Counted from the stretch's first letter, positions 12,019-27,678 are shown. The stretch: 64,000 nt of DNA from Climacteris rufus (GCA_013398175.1 VZRZ01000996.1:2418118-2482117); one strand, 5' to 3'. Numbers and translations are program-made. The notes: generated by a model from the letters alone, not told the origin.

Positions 12019-15000
12019 AGAGTGTGCCTAAGTTATACCAACAGAGCTGTGCCTCCTCTATTGATTGTCAGGAATTTTAACCGTTACATGAGAGTTTGGA
12101 ATTAACTGGATATATAATTGGCACAAGAAATTAGATTTTCCCCTTTAAATTAGACTGTCATGGTAGGGAGGAACATAAGCAGGAACCGGTAGTGCTGTGC
12201 AGTATATTGTATAAAAACAACTGCTGTTGTTGCTTTTTCCTTTCTGGGTAGAACTTTACCTTCCCAAGAATAACAAAATAATGTATTTTAAAGCAATGTA
12301 AAACCAGACCAGTAAGCACTCCTTTTTTCTTTCATTTTATGCCACACAGCTCTGCCTTCTTCTGTACATTATTTTGTTTTGGATGACATGGACGTAACAG
12401 CTGTTGTCACTGCTCCATTCCCTCAAGCTGCTGTATCTTCTCTTTGCCTTTTCCTTCACTGCCCTGGTTCTTGCCTCCCCCCCGCCGCCTTTTCAACTCT
12501 TTTGCAAATGACAATAGCTGCCTTCAGCTGTGCCTGATCTACAGATGGCAGAAGAGCCAGAGGATAATCTGACTTCCTTCATGTCCAAGGAATTAAATTC
12601 ATTTTCTATATGAGTAGCTGGAAATAATGGCAGTCACTATTTGAGACAAGATCACCAGGACCTGTCCAAATGCAAAGCCATGCCATAGGAGGGGGCTGGG
12701 ACTTGGGCTCAGACTCAGGCTCAGACTTGGAATCAGGTCATAAATGGGGAACCAGGAACTTTTTGGCAAAATGGCTGTTTTGAGAGGCAAAAAAGCATTT
12801 GTGACAGTCAAATACTTGGAATTCAGTAGAAAGACAGTTCTACAAACTGTTTGCAAAGAAACTGGTGCCATTTATTTTCCTTACACTCCTCAAAACAGAC
12901 TTTGCATGTATTCCTTGTTAATATGCTGAATTGCCACATCCGTTTCGTCTCCCAGTGGAAATAGCTCGACAAGCCCATAGATGTTAGCTAAAACCCTGCA
13001 TTAGCATGGCGACAGAACAAGTAATGAAGACAGCAAGCGTGTTTGACCTCTGAGACAAACCCCTCCTGCAGCCAAAGATAAAATTAGCAAAACATCACTG
13101 TTTAATATTTAGCAGGTGTAAATGGGGTAAATCTGAACCTTGGTGTCATAAATCTGTCCTCTGAGTATTCTCTACACAATTCTAAGCTTCAGCACTACTG
13201 TGGTTCTTAGAAAACTACATTAAGTTCAATGCAAAATTCAAAGTACTTAGGCATATACTGGAATTAAAAGTTTTAGGTTTTTTTTTTTTTCTTATGAAAC
13301 CGGTAACTACAGCATTGCACTAAGACTGAAAAGGCAGTCTTTTTAAAGTACAGAAAAAAACCAAAAAATATAACTAAAATATGAAAAGTCAGCTGTTAGG
13401 AATGCTTGAGTTACCTCTGATATCACAGTGAAATCACTTATTATTGGTATGATCTACCTGTAATTCTAACTAAAGCAAGGTTCATGTGTGTGTGCTTTCA
13501 CCTGTGTATATAAGCACATACAGAATAAACCTATGCAGCTTCATTTTTTAACCTATCTCTGTTAAGTGAAACCAAGATAAATGTTGTATGTCTTAACGGA
13601 CTCTCTCACTAATCTTAATCAATGAGCTAATCTGAGATCTACTTTTAAAATTTCAGATAATTAAATAATGCATACAAGGAAAAAGATTCTGAGCAGTAAA
13701 GGGATATGATTTGTGTGCAATATCTTTGAAGAATAAATTCAAATCAGCTTCCATTGCACTGTATTTTGCAGCGGTTGTTACAGAACTCAGGTAAGAGACC
13801 GAGTATTAGAAAAGTTTGGATTCACCAGAATTGGAAAAAAAACCAAAAAAACAAAGTACCATCTTTGGCTAATGTAAAGCCGTGTGGTTAATAAGTGATA
13901 GAAAGCTTTGGCTACTCACCTGAGACACTAAGTTAATATTGGCAACTTTCAAGCTATTGCAACACAGATTAAACATGTTAGCTGGAGCTGTCAGTACTGG
14001 GCAGGCTGGTGGGAACACTCCCTTTTCTTGGAATTGCAAGGGTGGAATAGGACAGTTGTAGGAACTGCAGCACCTCAGCTAGACACAGGACACTCCTAAA
14101 CTGCACTGTCACATGGAGGTAAATGAGCAGGGTTTAAATTTGGAAAGCTTTCAAAGCAAACTCAGAGTGGCAAATAAATCTGAAGCAAAATTTAATTTCC
14201 AGAACAAAAAATTCACCTCTAGAAAACTCAGCAAGTGAAAGATACTTGCGTTTACAAAACGCACCCTGTGTGCAAGCACACATGCACGTGTGTGGTTCCT
14301 GTGGCTATGGTACAGGAGGCCATTGAATTATCAAACCAGTAATTTTGCCATTAGTTTTGCAGTTTGCTTCTTGCATGCGTATTCTGTGGTCAAATCCATT
14401 AGTAAGTTATAGTGATAAACACCTGGAGTCTATCAAAAACAAAGAGAGTCTTATTCTATACGTACAACCAGCCAGGCAAACATAACGAGCAAAGACTAAC
14501 TGCATAATATAGAATTCAAACAGGAATATGTTTTTTATGATGTGCCAGTATAAGAGAGATCAAAGACTAAAGCCAAATAAATAGCAACTGGGTACCAGCA
14601 AAGGAAACATATTTAGAATTTTAAGTAATCAGAAACAAACCCAGTGTATGCCAACACCCTCTGATTTTAAATGTAACATTTTGCTCCTTTTCGTAAAATG
14701 TTCAAGGGCTGGCAGATTTTAATTTGGTTTTCAATCTACTGTTTTTATGACTGGGAGAGAAATTCCATTTCTCACAGACAATGGAATATGAAAAATCATC
14801 CCCTCACCCCATCATCTACTTCCTTCTAGTATTTTTTGGGAGTTGCCCCACCACCACCCTCCCCACTGCTGTCTGATTGAATTTTCCATGGCTGCTTTGT
14901 GGAATTTGCCAGCTTACATTAAGCATTTATTGAGCTGGACTCCTTATCTGGAACATCGCCTGGCAAACTGCAACACTCTGTCTGGCACCTGGGGATTGGC

Positions 15001-17123
15001 AGAGCAAATTTTTCCAGGTGGTACAAACAGACACCCAGAATTACAGGCCAACACTATTTTGTGAGACAGTTTCATCTGAAGGGAAAAGCCCAAATGACTA
15101 ATGTTCAGTGTCCTGTTTACTACCTGCAATGTATCTACCTAAACAGTTCTGAATGACTACTAGTACTAAAAAAAGACACTTGCAGGATGGGGAGGATGGT
15201 GGAGAGGTTGGAGAAAAGAATAGGGAGAAGATACAAGGGTGGCGGTGAATTGACAGGCTGAGCCTGGGGGCAAAGAGTTACATCTGTGCTTGATTTTTCA
15301 GGAATTTACATTAGTGAAACTTTAACTCTTCAGATGATAAGTAAGATTACACTTATAGAACAAGTTTATGCAAATAAAGCTTAGTCTACAGAGTGTGTGA
15401 GTCCAGACACAGTGGATTTGGCAGATTTCACTGAGCCTGGTGGCTGGGTTTAATAAGTGCATTTACATAAAGGATTAGGACATCTGGAAAAGTAGCATGG
15501 TAGTTTACTGGGATATAAATAACTTTAATTGAGAGGTCATAGTATGCAAAACACTCCATACAAGTAAAACAAAATGATGGAAAATAATGGGGCAGAGACT
15601 TGCATCTTGTCCTTACATCAAGCTAAGCTTTAAGTACTAGCTGGTCCATGCCTTTCTAAGGGCCACTCCTGATTTTATTCCCCATTACAGAACCCCACTT
15701 CATGGTGGATATGACCATAAAAAGTGCCTTTTTCTTAAAAATCCTAAACCAAAATCAGCGGTTCACAGAAACTAGCATCAGGAGATATCCAGAATTCAAA
15801 GGATCTGTAGGAAATTACTTAAAAACTGTGGTCTAAATAAGCAGTGTGCTAGATAACTCAGTTTCACCCAAAAGCCCAATAACATGCTCCCATAGCAACA
15901 AAATACATCTCTTTTCAGCAGCAGAAGTAACACTAGAAAGCGTGTTTACAACTAATTCAAACTTGTTTTAAAAGTTCTGTGATACGTACTAGAATTTTGG
16001 CTTTGCAAACTAACATACTAGTGAACTGGTAAGAATGAGTTAAAAAGCACTTTGCAAGAACTATACTGTACCCCTGAATTAATATATAGCTTGGTAAGCA
16101 ATTTTAATACATTTTCATTATTCTTAAAAGCATAAAATGACTGTCAGCTTATCCAACAGTTCAGCAGAGTACAGGCAGAACTTTTGCAAAGTATAATAGT
16201 GTCATTATGTTTATATTTCAAGCTCTTTTCCATAAATATTCCTTAAAACAATTGATATGTTGCTTATACAGAGCTAAAAATATCTTACTTTGAGTTTTTT
16301 TCTTTCTCCAATATTTTTATAAGCTTTGCTTAGTTCTGTCCCTTTTCCAAGCTATTGACTACACGCAAACAAAAGGTTTGTCCCTGTGCATACTCATTGA
16401 GACATAGCACAGTACACACACCACATTGAGATGTACAGGGGAACAACAGTGGTAAACTCATCTGCAGTAATGTACTACTTTTCTGGCTGGGCAAAAGCCC
16501 TCTGCAAAGAGACTTGGCTGGAGATTTGTTTAGAATCACTGCAAAATACACTGAAGAAATACGCGTTCACAAAGCAAATTATTTCTACTACCTGACCTCA
16601 AAATGGTCATTTTTTTGCTCCCGTGCAATGCAATTATATCATTGCTATATTCAGAAAAAGTGGGAATCTGGTTGAAATATGGAGCAGGAGCAGCTGGTCT
16701 TGTGTAGTCAGAGGGAATGTTGTTACTGTGCATATTGACCTTATCCAAGCAATTCAATACATAAAATGAAAAGCCAAGACCCATAAGCATGAGGTATGAA
16801 CATATCAGCAGCCATGTTCAAAAGGGATTAGGTTATGGAAGGGCCAGTTCAGCTGTATGCTGCTGCTGGCATCTGTTAAGAGCACGGGAAAACACTCCTC
16901 ATGTGTTGGTCAGTGAGCCAGATGTATCACTTCATTCATCCTTGCAGTTGGATGCTGATAACATCTAAAAGCAAACAAAAGTGATGATTTGGAGTGGCTG
17001 CTAGTAGGCACGCAGTTCTCTTTCCACTTATCATGCTCTGCTTTGGTTGGATGTTTCCCAACAGACAAGATCATAACTTGCCTTAGAAAAGTGGCCATGT
17101 TCACTAAGAATTACAAATTGTGA

Positions 17124-17158
17124 TCACAGTCCAAATGTAGTTCACAGTCCAAATGTAG
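17124..17158 (+). repeat. Two-copy tandem repeat, 18-base period
   Basis: TCACAGTCCAAATGTAG occurs at 17,124-17,140 and again at 17,142-17,158 with one base between. The copies are identical, implying a recent slippage duplication. Confidence 0.95.
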
Positions 17159-18502
17159 ATGCGGATACAACACCCCAAGAAATACAGCCTAGCTTGGTTC
17201 TCTTTGCGGACATCTCACCTGAGGAAATACATGCCTAAGTAATTTCTTTTCCTCCAGGGTTTATGATATACAAATGCCAGCAACTTTCAGCTATTCCATT
17301 CTGTATGTGTCTGGACTAGTCCGTTCCAGCCAATCCCTGGCACAACAGTCTGAGGGGAGAGAGCTTCTGGCCTCTGCTGCTCCTCTTTGGCATTCAAACC
17401 ATGACCCACTCTTGAGTCAGATAGCTTTGTAAACTCAGAGTTCCATTCAATGGTCTTTGAGCAACATTATAAAAATTATCTGCAATTTACTGTAAACCTC
17501 TCCATCAAATTCCAATTATTGTCAACCTATTATATGTATTTTTAGTCCTTACTGCAGAATACTTACTCTAAAAGAATTGTTTAAATAAACTGCACACAAA
17601 CTACACAGTAGGTTACAGGGCAAGTTGCCCCAGGACAGCTATAGATATGAGCTGGAGAGGGTTTGTTGCATGAGGCTGGGTATCTCACAGCACTGTGAGC
17701 AATTTTGGTTAGGGCTGCCTGCTGTACAAACTTTCTCTTTTCCGTATCTCATGCTATTTGTTCCTGAGGACACTTGGTGAAAACTGTCCCATTTCCCTTG
17801 AAGCGATGATACAGTATTTTTCTAACACAGTATAAAATGTAGAGAAAAGCAGCTTATTATTCCCTGTCTCTGACCAAGTTAATTTGATATCAGCATTAGA
17901 ATCCTGTTAAGTAATCTCTGTCAAATCTTATTAGCTCCTTTGCTCTCTTCCAGAGTATCTGCTGAATGATACAAAGCTTGTAGAAAAGCTAATCCTTATA
18001 TACCTTATGAGTGCAGCCGAAATATTTTGTTTGTCAAAGTAAAAGAGACCTTCAGGCTTCCCAGCATCCACACCACAGGTAGGGCTTACCGTTCTCTCAT
18101 GGTACCCTCAGCAGGAACCAAGAACAGCAAACTGGAGACACTAACCACTGCTGCAACCATAATTTTCACAGTTGTTCATAACCTGGGTTGAGAATTGAAA
18201 TGCTAAAATATACCAAAATCCAAAGCTATAGTTCCCACAACAGCTATAACTCAGTTACGATATTTGGACATACATTGTGGAGCACAGACACAGTAATGCA
18301 AAACACTAAAGCTACCTCTGGTTATGGTTGGCTGGGGGAACCATAACTCTGAGTTTCCTGACTTTTGTATTAAGATCTCAACCATAAATATTGCTTTAAT
18401 GTAACTTTGTTCAGTGGGTTTACATTGGCATTGGGAGATGCTCATATGGAAACAGTAGAGAATTAGTGTGGTATGCTTATTAGATGAGTAATGCCTTTAG
18501 AA

Positions 18503-18550
18503 TAATGGCTGGTGTGAAACCATGGCCCCTGTGAAGTCAACAGAGACAGT
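18503..18550. repeat. Possible fragment of an old fold-back repeat
   Basis: GTGTGAAACCATGGCCCCTG followed by TGAAGTCAACAGAGACAGTG resembles one arm of an amniote fold-back repeat of the type GTGAAATCCTGGCC...AAGTCAATGG. Only one arm is visible, so the call is weak. Confidence 0.35.
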
Positions 18551-20610
18551 GTTTTAACTCAAAAACATCTTACTCAGGAAAGAAGGCAGCAAATGTCCAA
18601 GTGGTTTTGATCTTTATTAAAGAGAAAAGCATTTCAGATCAGTTCCCTCTCTCTAAATCAGGTCTCTAAAGGAATAATCAGTTTATTCTAAAGAGGGATC
18701 TGAACCTCACCTAGCAAATGGTTGGGGAGCACATTGCCTCCACAAAAAAAAGTAGAGGTTATTTGTTTTGCTTTGTTTTCCTTTGCTGTTTTCCACACTA
18801 AATACGCAAAACTATTTTTTCAGTTATTTGCTAATGAAAAGTATTTCTTAGTTATTCTGACTTTTCCCTGTTAATCAGTTAATGACAGTAAAGTTGATGA
18901 TCTCAGAGAGTATCCAGTAACTGAAAAAGGGTCACCACCGATAAACTTCCAGCAGAAAAGATTCAGCCAATCTATGTAATTCAGTTGTTAATTTTTGTAT
19001 GCCTATTTTGAAGTAGGAAGTGCAACGCCATTGTTTTGCCTGGTAGGATGCTAGAGAAAATTTTTGCTAGAGGATTGTTTTTTTAGCTTTCAAGATTTAC
19101 TTGAACAAAACAGCCTACTTCATTATTTAAAAAAAAAAATGTAAAGAGAGGCATGGGCTGGTCAAAAGAGGAAAAAAAATTGTATCTTGCAGTGTGTGAC
19201 CAGCAGGAGGAATGCTGTATTTGTATCAATCTGCCTTGGATTTTCAGCTGGGAAAGACATTGTGCAATCTGATTGCAGATGGTAGAGCTGAAAATAGGTG
19301 CTTTACAAGTTTGATTTAGAGCCAGCATTTTGTTGTTTAGTTGTCTCACATCTTTGCACTGCATTATGTTGTGCAATCACATGTGTCACTGAAATCAGCC
19401 TTACTGTTACAGTATTTTCTGAAACAGGATTCTTGATGCAGTGGGCAAGAACTTGGTGTGTTTACTGCTCTTGGAAAGACTTCCTCCACTGGAAGCTACC
19501 CATTGAGGAAAATTTCAGCTAGCTTATCTTTATGGGAAGGGCCAGTGGTACTACTTGAAGAAATCTTTGCTCAAAGACTCTCTGGGGAAGAAATCTAGAT
19601 TCCTTGGCAAAGGGTGGTGCAGAGAGTGAGTCTGTGGAGAGAAAGAGAGGGTGGTCTCTGCAGAGTGGTTGTGAGCCATGCAAATAGAGTGCCACTGGCT
19701 TGCCTTGCAAAATGAAAATGTTATACCTCCCTGCCAAAACATGTCATGCGGCAGCACAGTATTTTTAGCTGCAAAGGCAGCTACAAATTCATTTCTTTCT
19801 CCCTTTGGTGAAGCAAGGCTCTTAGATTGCTCTGCCATGAGCATGAAATGGTGTGTGTTGGTAAAGACTTAAGTCAAATACTCAGTGACTAAATCTCAGA
19901 CTTAGTGCATAATAGCCCTATTTAAAGATGAAGGCTTTTATTCACAAATCTCAAATCTACCCATTTCCTTGCTAGTCAGGCAATAACTCCATTACAATTC
20001 TTCATCTGAGCGAGATAAAGGAAAGGGAAGAAAAAGAACAGAAGACAAAGATTGCTGCATGTCAATGTGCGGTAATCTTCTTCCATGAGACTCTTTCCAC
20101 GGTGTTGCATTTGCCTCTTTCTATAAATTTTAGAATATTCTTTAAACAGAAAAAAACCCCCAAAACTCAAACACATAATAGAACTAAGAACAGGAAAACA
20201 AATTTTCCAGATAGAAGCTAACAAATGAAGGTCATTAGCTTCATGATATTTACTAATTTAGGCTTGCTGAGCTGGTCTCACCTGGGAGCCTCTTTCCATG
20301 GTGATGTTTTACTGAAGCGTGATCTCTCCTCGTTCTGCTTTCCAAACTTTCTGCAGTCAGTGGACGCCATTCCCATAATTTCCACATTTAATGGCACTCC
20401 CAAATCACAATAAATATTTTCTCCCTTTTATTGTTGAAATCTGTGTTATAAATCAAGAAGTATGAAGTTGAGACTGTAACACAAGTCAGGACAACAAGCC
20501 TGATTATAGTGCTTCAAATGTCTTCTGTGAGTTACTCTTGTAGGTACTTGTACCCTCTAAGGTAAAAGTGGAAAAAAAGTCCATCAGCTCCATTAGTGTC
20601 AGGTGTTGGG

Positions 20611-20629
20611 ACAACACAACACAACACAA
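20611..20629 (+). repeat. ACAAC pentanucleotide repeat
   Basis: ACAAC repeated almost four times followed by an A-rich stretch. Confidence 0.9.
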
Positions 20630-23600
20630 AAAAGGAAAATAATTATTGTATTCAGTCCATAAAACTTAGTAATCAGTGCCACTACTAGCTCAGTCCTCAC
20701 ACAACTCCTGCTTCCTTTCCCCTGCTGCTTAATAGAGCTGGAACTAGTTAGAGGATGAGCTGGCTGGCATGTCCCCTTTGCTGTGACATGTACATAAATA
20801 AATGTTGATTTTGCTGTGATTAAGTATTTTCAGTGAAATAATTTGACTTCTTTTGACAAAATATTTCAGGGAATTATGGCAACTCAAAGCAGCTTAGGAT
20901 GTTCCCCCCAAATGGTCAGTAGGAGCCCATACATAAAGGTAGACATGTTTAAGAGGATAAAGTAAGAATTTTTCATAGGCTTTGCTTTCAAGAACAGAGA
21001 TATTCTTGGCCATTTTACTCCCAAAATAGAGGAAACTATGCCTGTTGCAATGCAATATAATATTCCCTAGAAACAAAGATTTGCTATGTTTTCTTAAATG
21101 TATGTTAAAATAACAAAAAGCAACAAGATACGGTGATTTAAATTTCCCAGTTGAAAGTAGTTGCATGCATGTCTTCAGTAGATATTTCAGCTAATTAGAG
21201 AAATAGACTCAAATGAACCTTAACATAAAACTTTAAGAATATTACAATTGCAAATATTGACAGGAAAGGAACTTTGTTTAAAACACTACAGTCTTCTGTG
21301 ACATAGGCATTTTTAGAGAGATTTTTACTTTGCATTTGATGCAGCTTTATGTCTATAATTTGCTATGCACTCTTAATTCTGGTTTTTGTAGTATTTAAGG
21401 TACGGGTATGGTTTTTGTTTAATTTTTAAACTACATTGCTTATTTTTTGATCTCCGATAGAACCTGGAAACAAAAACAACAACAACAAAAATATTAAAGA
21501 AGTTCTAAGGACTTGTTTAAAATGTTTATCAGATTTTTAGGTTAGAAAATTAAAAACGTATGGCACAAATGTTAAAGATAACAAATAAATTACCTATGAC
21601 ATAGAAACATAAAGCCTTCTATATAGTTCTGAATGGATATTCCTTGAGATTTGCATCCAAGGAGTCCACCAGATTCAGTGATAATTTGGAGTGGCACCTT
21701 ATGGCACAATCACTCCTTCCTGCTATCAATTTCTGCAGAACATGCCCACAAACCTGGAGAAGCAGAGCCAGCTCAGTCCCTCATGGTCTCAGCTCCCAGG
21801 TAGTTCACCCTCCATACCTGGGAGGGAGCTCAAAGTCCTACAGGAGATGGGCCCTTTCTGACATTCTTCTTCTAAAAGCTTTTCAGGCCTGATCTGTTGG
21901 GCTCCAAAGATCTTAAAATCAAGAATGAAGAAACGCAAAATTATTGAAGAGGTTAAAAGCTAGGCTTTCCATGGAGATGTGTGTTGCCCTGCTTCTTGCA
22001 GTTGTGAATGTTTTTACTTTCTTTGTAGCTAGTTCTCACAGTCTTTTCTGTAAACATAGCTATGTTATTGTAACTGTATCTTATCTCTCACATTCCCTTC
22101 TCATGGACGCAGAACTTTGATGGACATTTCCTTTGACCACTGTAATTGAGGGAGGAAGAACTGATTTCTTCCAATGAACAGTGATTTCCAAATGTATATA
22201 AAAAATAAAGAAGGCGGGTCTTGCCCCCTTCCTTCCTTCCTTCTCTCTGATCCTGGTAACAGGTGTCTCTGGCTTGTCCTTTCGTGTCAATACTGTGACA
22301 GATGTGAAAGCAAACCTTTCTCATAGCATGCATTTTTTTGCAGTCACCAGTTTCATTCTAATGGGAGCACATTTAGCCATTATTATTTGCTCCTTTTCTA
22401 ACCTTTTGCATTGACATGCACTAATAATTTGTCCAGTACTTGTAACTCCCATGGAACAAAGAACTAATACAGGTCTGTGGAAACTACTGAAATCAATAGA
22501 GCTACTTCAGACCTGGACAGGTTTATATGGAAAAGAAATCTTACCCATACTTCATACAAGCCACCTTTGTTGCTGAAATCTGTGCCATAACTGCAAGTAT
22601 TTTGGTTTCTTCAGCTTCCTTACTGAGGCAAGTGCCCTCTCTCCTTCTTTCTTTTGGAGGCTTTTTGCATAGTAGAGAAGTATTTGGCAAACATCTGCTT
22701 CCTTTTTTAGTCTTTTTTTTAAGAACAATTATCTTTCTCTAGGGTACATTTGGGTGCTGGAGCAAATGCCATTTTGAAAAACAACTTTTTTTTTAAAGGA
22801 TATTCACAAGTTCAATCAAAGACAGATTTTTATTTCAGAGGATAATTATGTCATGCTGAGCTAAAATGGCAAATCCATTGTTTACTAGGAGGTATCCTAA
22901 TCTGTAGAAAAACGTGAGTTTTCTTTCTATAAAAATGCAGCATAAAACTCCATGTCACTTCAAGCAAAACAAAACCAATATCATGCATCCGACAAAGGAA
23001 AAAAGACAGCTTGCATATGGTCAGAGCAGTATTTTTACCTCAGCATAGAGCTGGTTGTGTTTACAGACCTGTCCTCTCTCCTGTTTGCTTCAGTAGCAAA
23101 AAATGGTGATTTCAATAATATCTCAAATGTCATCGACAATTTAAAAGTCAAACCTCTGCTGCAATGGAATGTGAACTATAGCATTGTTTTGGTGATGTGA
23201 TGGTTGAGCTATGGTTGACGATAATGCTCAGACACACCATGCATGGAAAAAAAACTTTCAAAATTTTTTTTATTTTCCTGCCATGCACACAGTCTGTAAG
23301 CTCACAAAGCAGCATTTGAGGAAAGGGTGAAGAGGATTCAGGCTGTTTCCTACCGTGTGCAAATCAGGACCAAAAACTTTTAATCCTTCCAAAGTCTGAG
23401 GGAATTGCTCAATAGGCTCCAGGACAGGTGATACCTCACTCAGTAGATGTAGCTCATTTTGGAACACAGAGTTTCTGGTGGCTGTGATCAAGGTCTTGGG
23501 CATAAAAGAACTTTTCAATGGACACAGTACAAAGCAAAGAAGCCCTTGTTACTTTTGTTCAAAATCACAAAAGAAAATGTAGCTGTGTTAATCCATGCCT

Positions 23601-26600
23601 AGAATTTTAGAATATTGTAGAAATTGTCCTGTCAAAGCACCCTTAGGTGCTCAACACCAGTGGGGAATATCAGGCCAAGATAAACACTGGCGAGAGAAGG
23701 GTTCTCAAAACCAGGACTCTCAGAGAGAAGAACCAGATTTTCAGTTTCTCTGTTGCCTCCAGCAGACTCTCATAGCAAAAAGAATCCAGAACAGAGCAAC
23801 AGACAAGATCAGAGGTTGCCCCATCTTCCCCACCAGGTGTATGGTGGATATTTAGTCACATCCCACTCCCTCCACTGGAAGGGTGGAAGAGACCTCCAGC
23901 AGATGCCTTCAGTGGTGAAAATATCTGCAAGTATGAAGCTGTGACATAAAAAATTCAAATGATATATTTCGTTGTTTGAGATATATCTTCAAATAAACTC
24001 TCATGCCCTCTGGTGTGAAAGTGTAAAATGAGATTCTGTTGGAGACATTCTAAATCCAGGAGGGAGGATGTGGTGAGCATCAATTCAGACCAAAGCAGAT
24101 AGTAATGAAGAAATTTTACAAGCAACCTGACATTAAAAAAAACTCTTAATTATTTTAAGGAGATTACAGGGAAGTCAGAATAAGTGGAGCCAAATCCAAT
24201 TCCCAAAACTGTTATTAATAACTCTCAGGATAGTAAAAAAACTCATGTAACCCATCATGTACAGCAACTTGTTTACAACCTGCAATCTTCCTGCAATCCA
24301 TGTGTTTTTCTAACTCATTCTGATCATATTTACATTTGTCTTTACTTGCCTCCTTCACAGAGCACAACTAATAATGTGTATATTTCTCTAAAATGTGAAG
24401 GATATGAGCATACAAAGGCATTGATTCAGATTAATATCTACCTTTTCACTCATATACAAAAGGCTGATACTGAACATCATGTTCTCTTTGTGCTCCCTGC
24501 AAGAACTCATCATCTTAACACAAAGTCTGGAAATTGCATATAATCAAACATTCATAATGTAACAGTTTCCTTTTACAGTAAGACAAAAGAACTGGCAAAA
24601 TAGTGAAACACAGCTATGATGAGGCCTGGTTTGCAACATTCAAACTGGTATTCATGGCCCTTGGGAAAGAAAGAAAACTTTGCTTTTGACATTTTGGAAA
24701 GGGGGCAATATTAAATCAACTCTGCTAGTTGTGTCTGAGAGTTGGCATGGATTTACTGAGATAACTTCATCCAAGTTGTTTTTTGGCCAAGCAGATCTTA
24801 AAGTTAAAAACCAGATAATCTAGTAAAACAAAATAAAAGGCCTAATTAGTGATGGTAGCTCTGGCCTCATAAGAAAATAATGTGATGTGTTTGGAACACA
24901 GATGAGAGCACTAGCTCCACAGAAGTGTTATTCCAGCCACAGAAGGTTTTAAATACACCTTTTAAAATGTATAATATAATGCCAGATGGTTGAGCCACAT
25001 ATGAGATTTTCAGGGCATTCAGTATGCGATCAAAGTTAAGTAATCACTGGAAGAGAATAAAATTGCTAAGAACCTGCCATTATAGTTAATGTGAGCACTG
25101 AAAAACTGATTCTTGATCTTGTTCAGTAAAACTCTTCATGGGTGGCATTTCTGTGAAATAGGTGTTAACTGAATTAGCTCAGTTTCAGGTCATGTTTTTC
25201 AACTGAAAATGTAATCCTTTCTAGTACTTTAATAAAATGAAACTAATATAAAGCAATAGTTTGTCTAACTAATAGCCAATCTTCTGAATTCTCTTGTTAT
25301 AGTCAAAATGACATTCAGCTTCTAATCAAAATCTGGATAGTTTCACTCCTGAACATGGCCAGTCCCTGGATGGATTGCTCTGCAGGATCTGACCAACTCA
25401 AAGGTCTCAGAGCACACCTTAGATTAGTCCCCGCACAGCACAGAGGACCTGGTGCAACTGCTACCTCACTTCTCATCACTTCTGGTTAAAAACCCTGCTT
25501 ATGTGTGGTATGGGAAACTTGTTCCAGCTCTGTTTCTACCAGGTTCTACAGTATCCAAGGTTATGGTCCTTCCTATCTTGTCCTATTCAAGCTGCACTCA
25601 ACATTTTCTTTGCACAAGGTAATTAACTGGCCATTGAAGAAAGGGACTGTCAAAGCCTTAGCTTCAAGATCAGTTGTTGGGACAAACAGCTGGGAAAGGG
25701 GAGACCTACAATGACTTGACCTGACTGATAATCATGACCATTAGGTTCTGTAATTATTGCTTTACAAACACAACAGCTTCAGTGGGAGCAATTAAAAGAG
25801 ATCCCAACCAAAATGCCATTGGGGTTCAGCATTTGGAGAATTTTTTAAGGTGGAGGGAAATTCAGCTTTACATGCACTCCTGTGCCAACCGAGGGCTAGG
25901 ATGGAGGGAATTCTCCTTCCCTTTGCCATCATTATCTCCCAGTGATCAGTGGGAGCTGATACCCTCAGCCAGGACCAGAGACAAACATATGCTCCACACA
26001 CAGCAGAGAGGACCAAGCCCTTGAGAGGTCTCTTCAGACAGACTACATATCTTCATGCTTTCTCCTGCTGGAGCCCCAACCCCACTCACTGTGTGGTGAG
26101 GCTGCTCTCACCACACACCACCTCTTTGGTTCAGCAAATTTATCTACTCATAAACAATTCTTCTGCTTTTCCACCACTTACTGCAAGCAGGAAAGTGAAC
26201 CAAGTGCCATGATGCAGCTCCTTCAACCACACTCCTGACAGCTCTGGGTCTCAGTCCATGAAGCCATGTGATACTTTCTCTGTCCCCCCTTGAGATACCA
26301 TTCCACAGTCCAGTGGTCCAAGGATGCAGGATGGTCTGCATGTATATTATTTGCAGATGTCCCTCAAAATTTTTCTTCCTTGGGGCATTGTAGCATGTTT
26401 AGTGAAGTCTGCAAACTTGCCAGCTCCCCAAACCTCTCCAATTAAGCATTTTTAGTATGACAAGCTTCTTAACAATATTATTTACTTTTTCTGAGACACA
26501 GCAAGTGAAAGTTATGTTTCTCTCCTTATAGAAACCAGTAGCATGATGGGTGAAACTTCAGGAAATATTATACTGGCTGGTTGCTTAAGTTTTAATATAA

Positions 26601-27661
26601 AACATACTTGTGTCTGAGCTGGATCTGACTTTTTCAGCAACCTGAATTCCTGCAAGGATATTTTATTTTCCATCCTTTGATGCAATTAGGTTTTAAAATA
26701 TTCCAACTCTTTTGTTTTGCTAGGAGTAAAAAAATCAATCTAATTCACACAGCTCCTTTTAATATCATACAAGATGTAAGAGGGGAGCCCTCTCTCCCAC
26801 TGGTGACATTTCCTCCAACAGAATGAAAAACCCAAACCAATTCAATTAGCTTGTCAGCCATGTAGATGAGAGTGCACACAACAATCAAATGGGAAAGAGA
26901 AGAGGACAGGTACCAAGATGAGGAGACAAAGCACCCTCAAGGATGACACCTTCTGCAGGGTATTCTTCTGAGGAGGGCAAAAATTCCCCTCCTTCCCACC
27001 ACTCCCTCTTTTGCCCCCAGCCAGAGCATGGTGCTGCCCTAGAGCACTGGCACCTACCTTGACACTTCCCTCAGCAGCTTAAATATAGGACAAAGTGATG
27101 CTTTCCTCAAACTGAGAGAAATGGTGCTCTTTCCTTAAGACCTGTTCAGCAAAGTGAAACCCAGCTGTGTTTGGGGATGTCCTGAGATGGAGTCAATCAA
27201 TCTTAAACATCCTGTCCCAGAAATGACAATAAACACAGCTACGGCATCTGAACCACAACTCTCCAGTGAAGTCCAGGAGTAATGTGGAGCTGCTTCCTGC
27301 TTACCAAACTAAGAATCTTTGCCAGTACCAAGGAAATTGGCAATAGTCTGCCAGTCCCCTCCATTACAGGCTTTCCAGGACTTCAAACATTTGAGTATCA
27401 CCTTTAACATGCTAGTAAGCTGCAGCATGACTAACAACATTTTCCAATAGTATTTTAAGCTCAATCAAAACAGTAGTCTCAAGAAAAAAACCAAAACAAC
27501 CAACCAACAAAACAAACCCACACAGTTTGCCACATCTCAAACCAAAACAAAAAATAATCTTCAGATGACTTCATTTTATACCTGTGGATCAACCTTAAAA
27601 TCAGAATGCACTCAGAGATGGTTTGTCTCACATTATGCTGGGGGTGAAGAAATATACCCCA

Positions 27662-27678
27662 AAGATAGACAGATAGAT

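Larger units (their letters stand above)
12019..27661. other. Long gene desert, sparse repeats
   Basis: More than 15 kb with no gene or clear transposable element apart from short tandem repeats and one doubtful fold-back fragment. There is a C-rich spot at 12,475-12,490 and T runs near 13,280 and 23,265. The longest frame is 119 codons (plus, 24,184-24,543), with no recognisable domain. The low repeat content is compatible with a regulatory interval, but no individual element can be named by eye. Confidence 0.55.

Noticed and set aside
22441..22512. Another old fold-back repeat around ACTGAAATCAATAGAGCTAC
   Set aside because: Only a short, weak resemblance to one arm; cannot be separated from chance.
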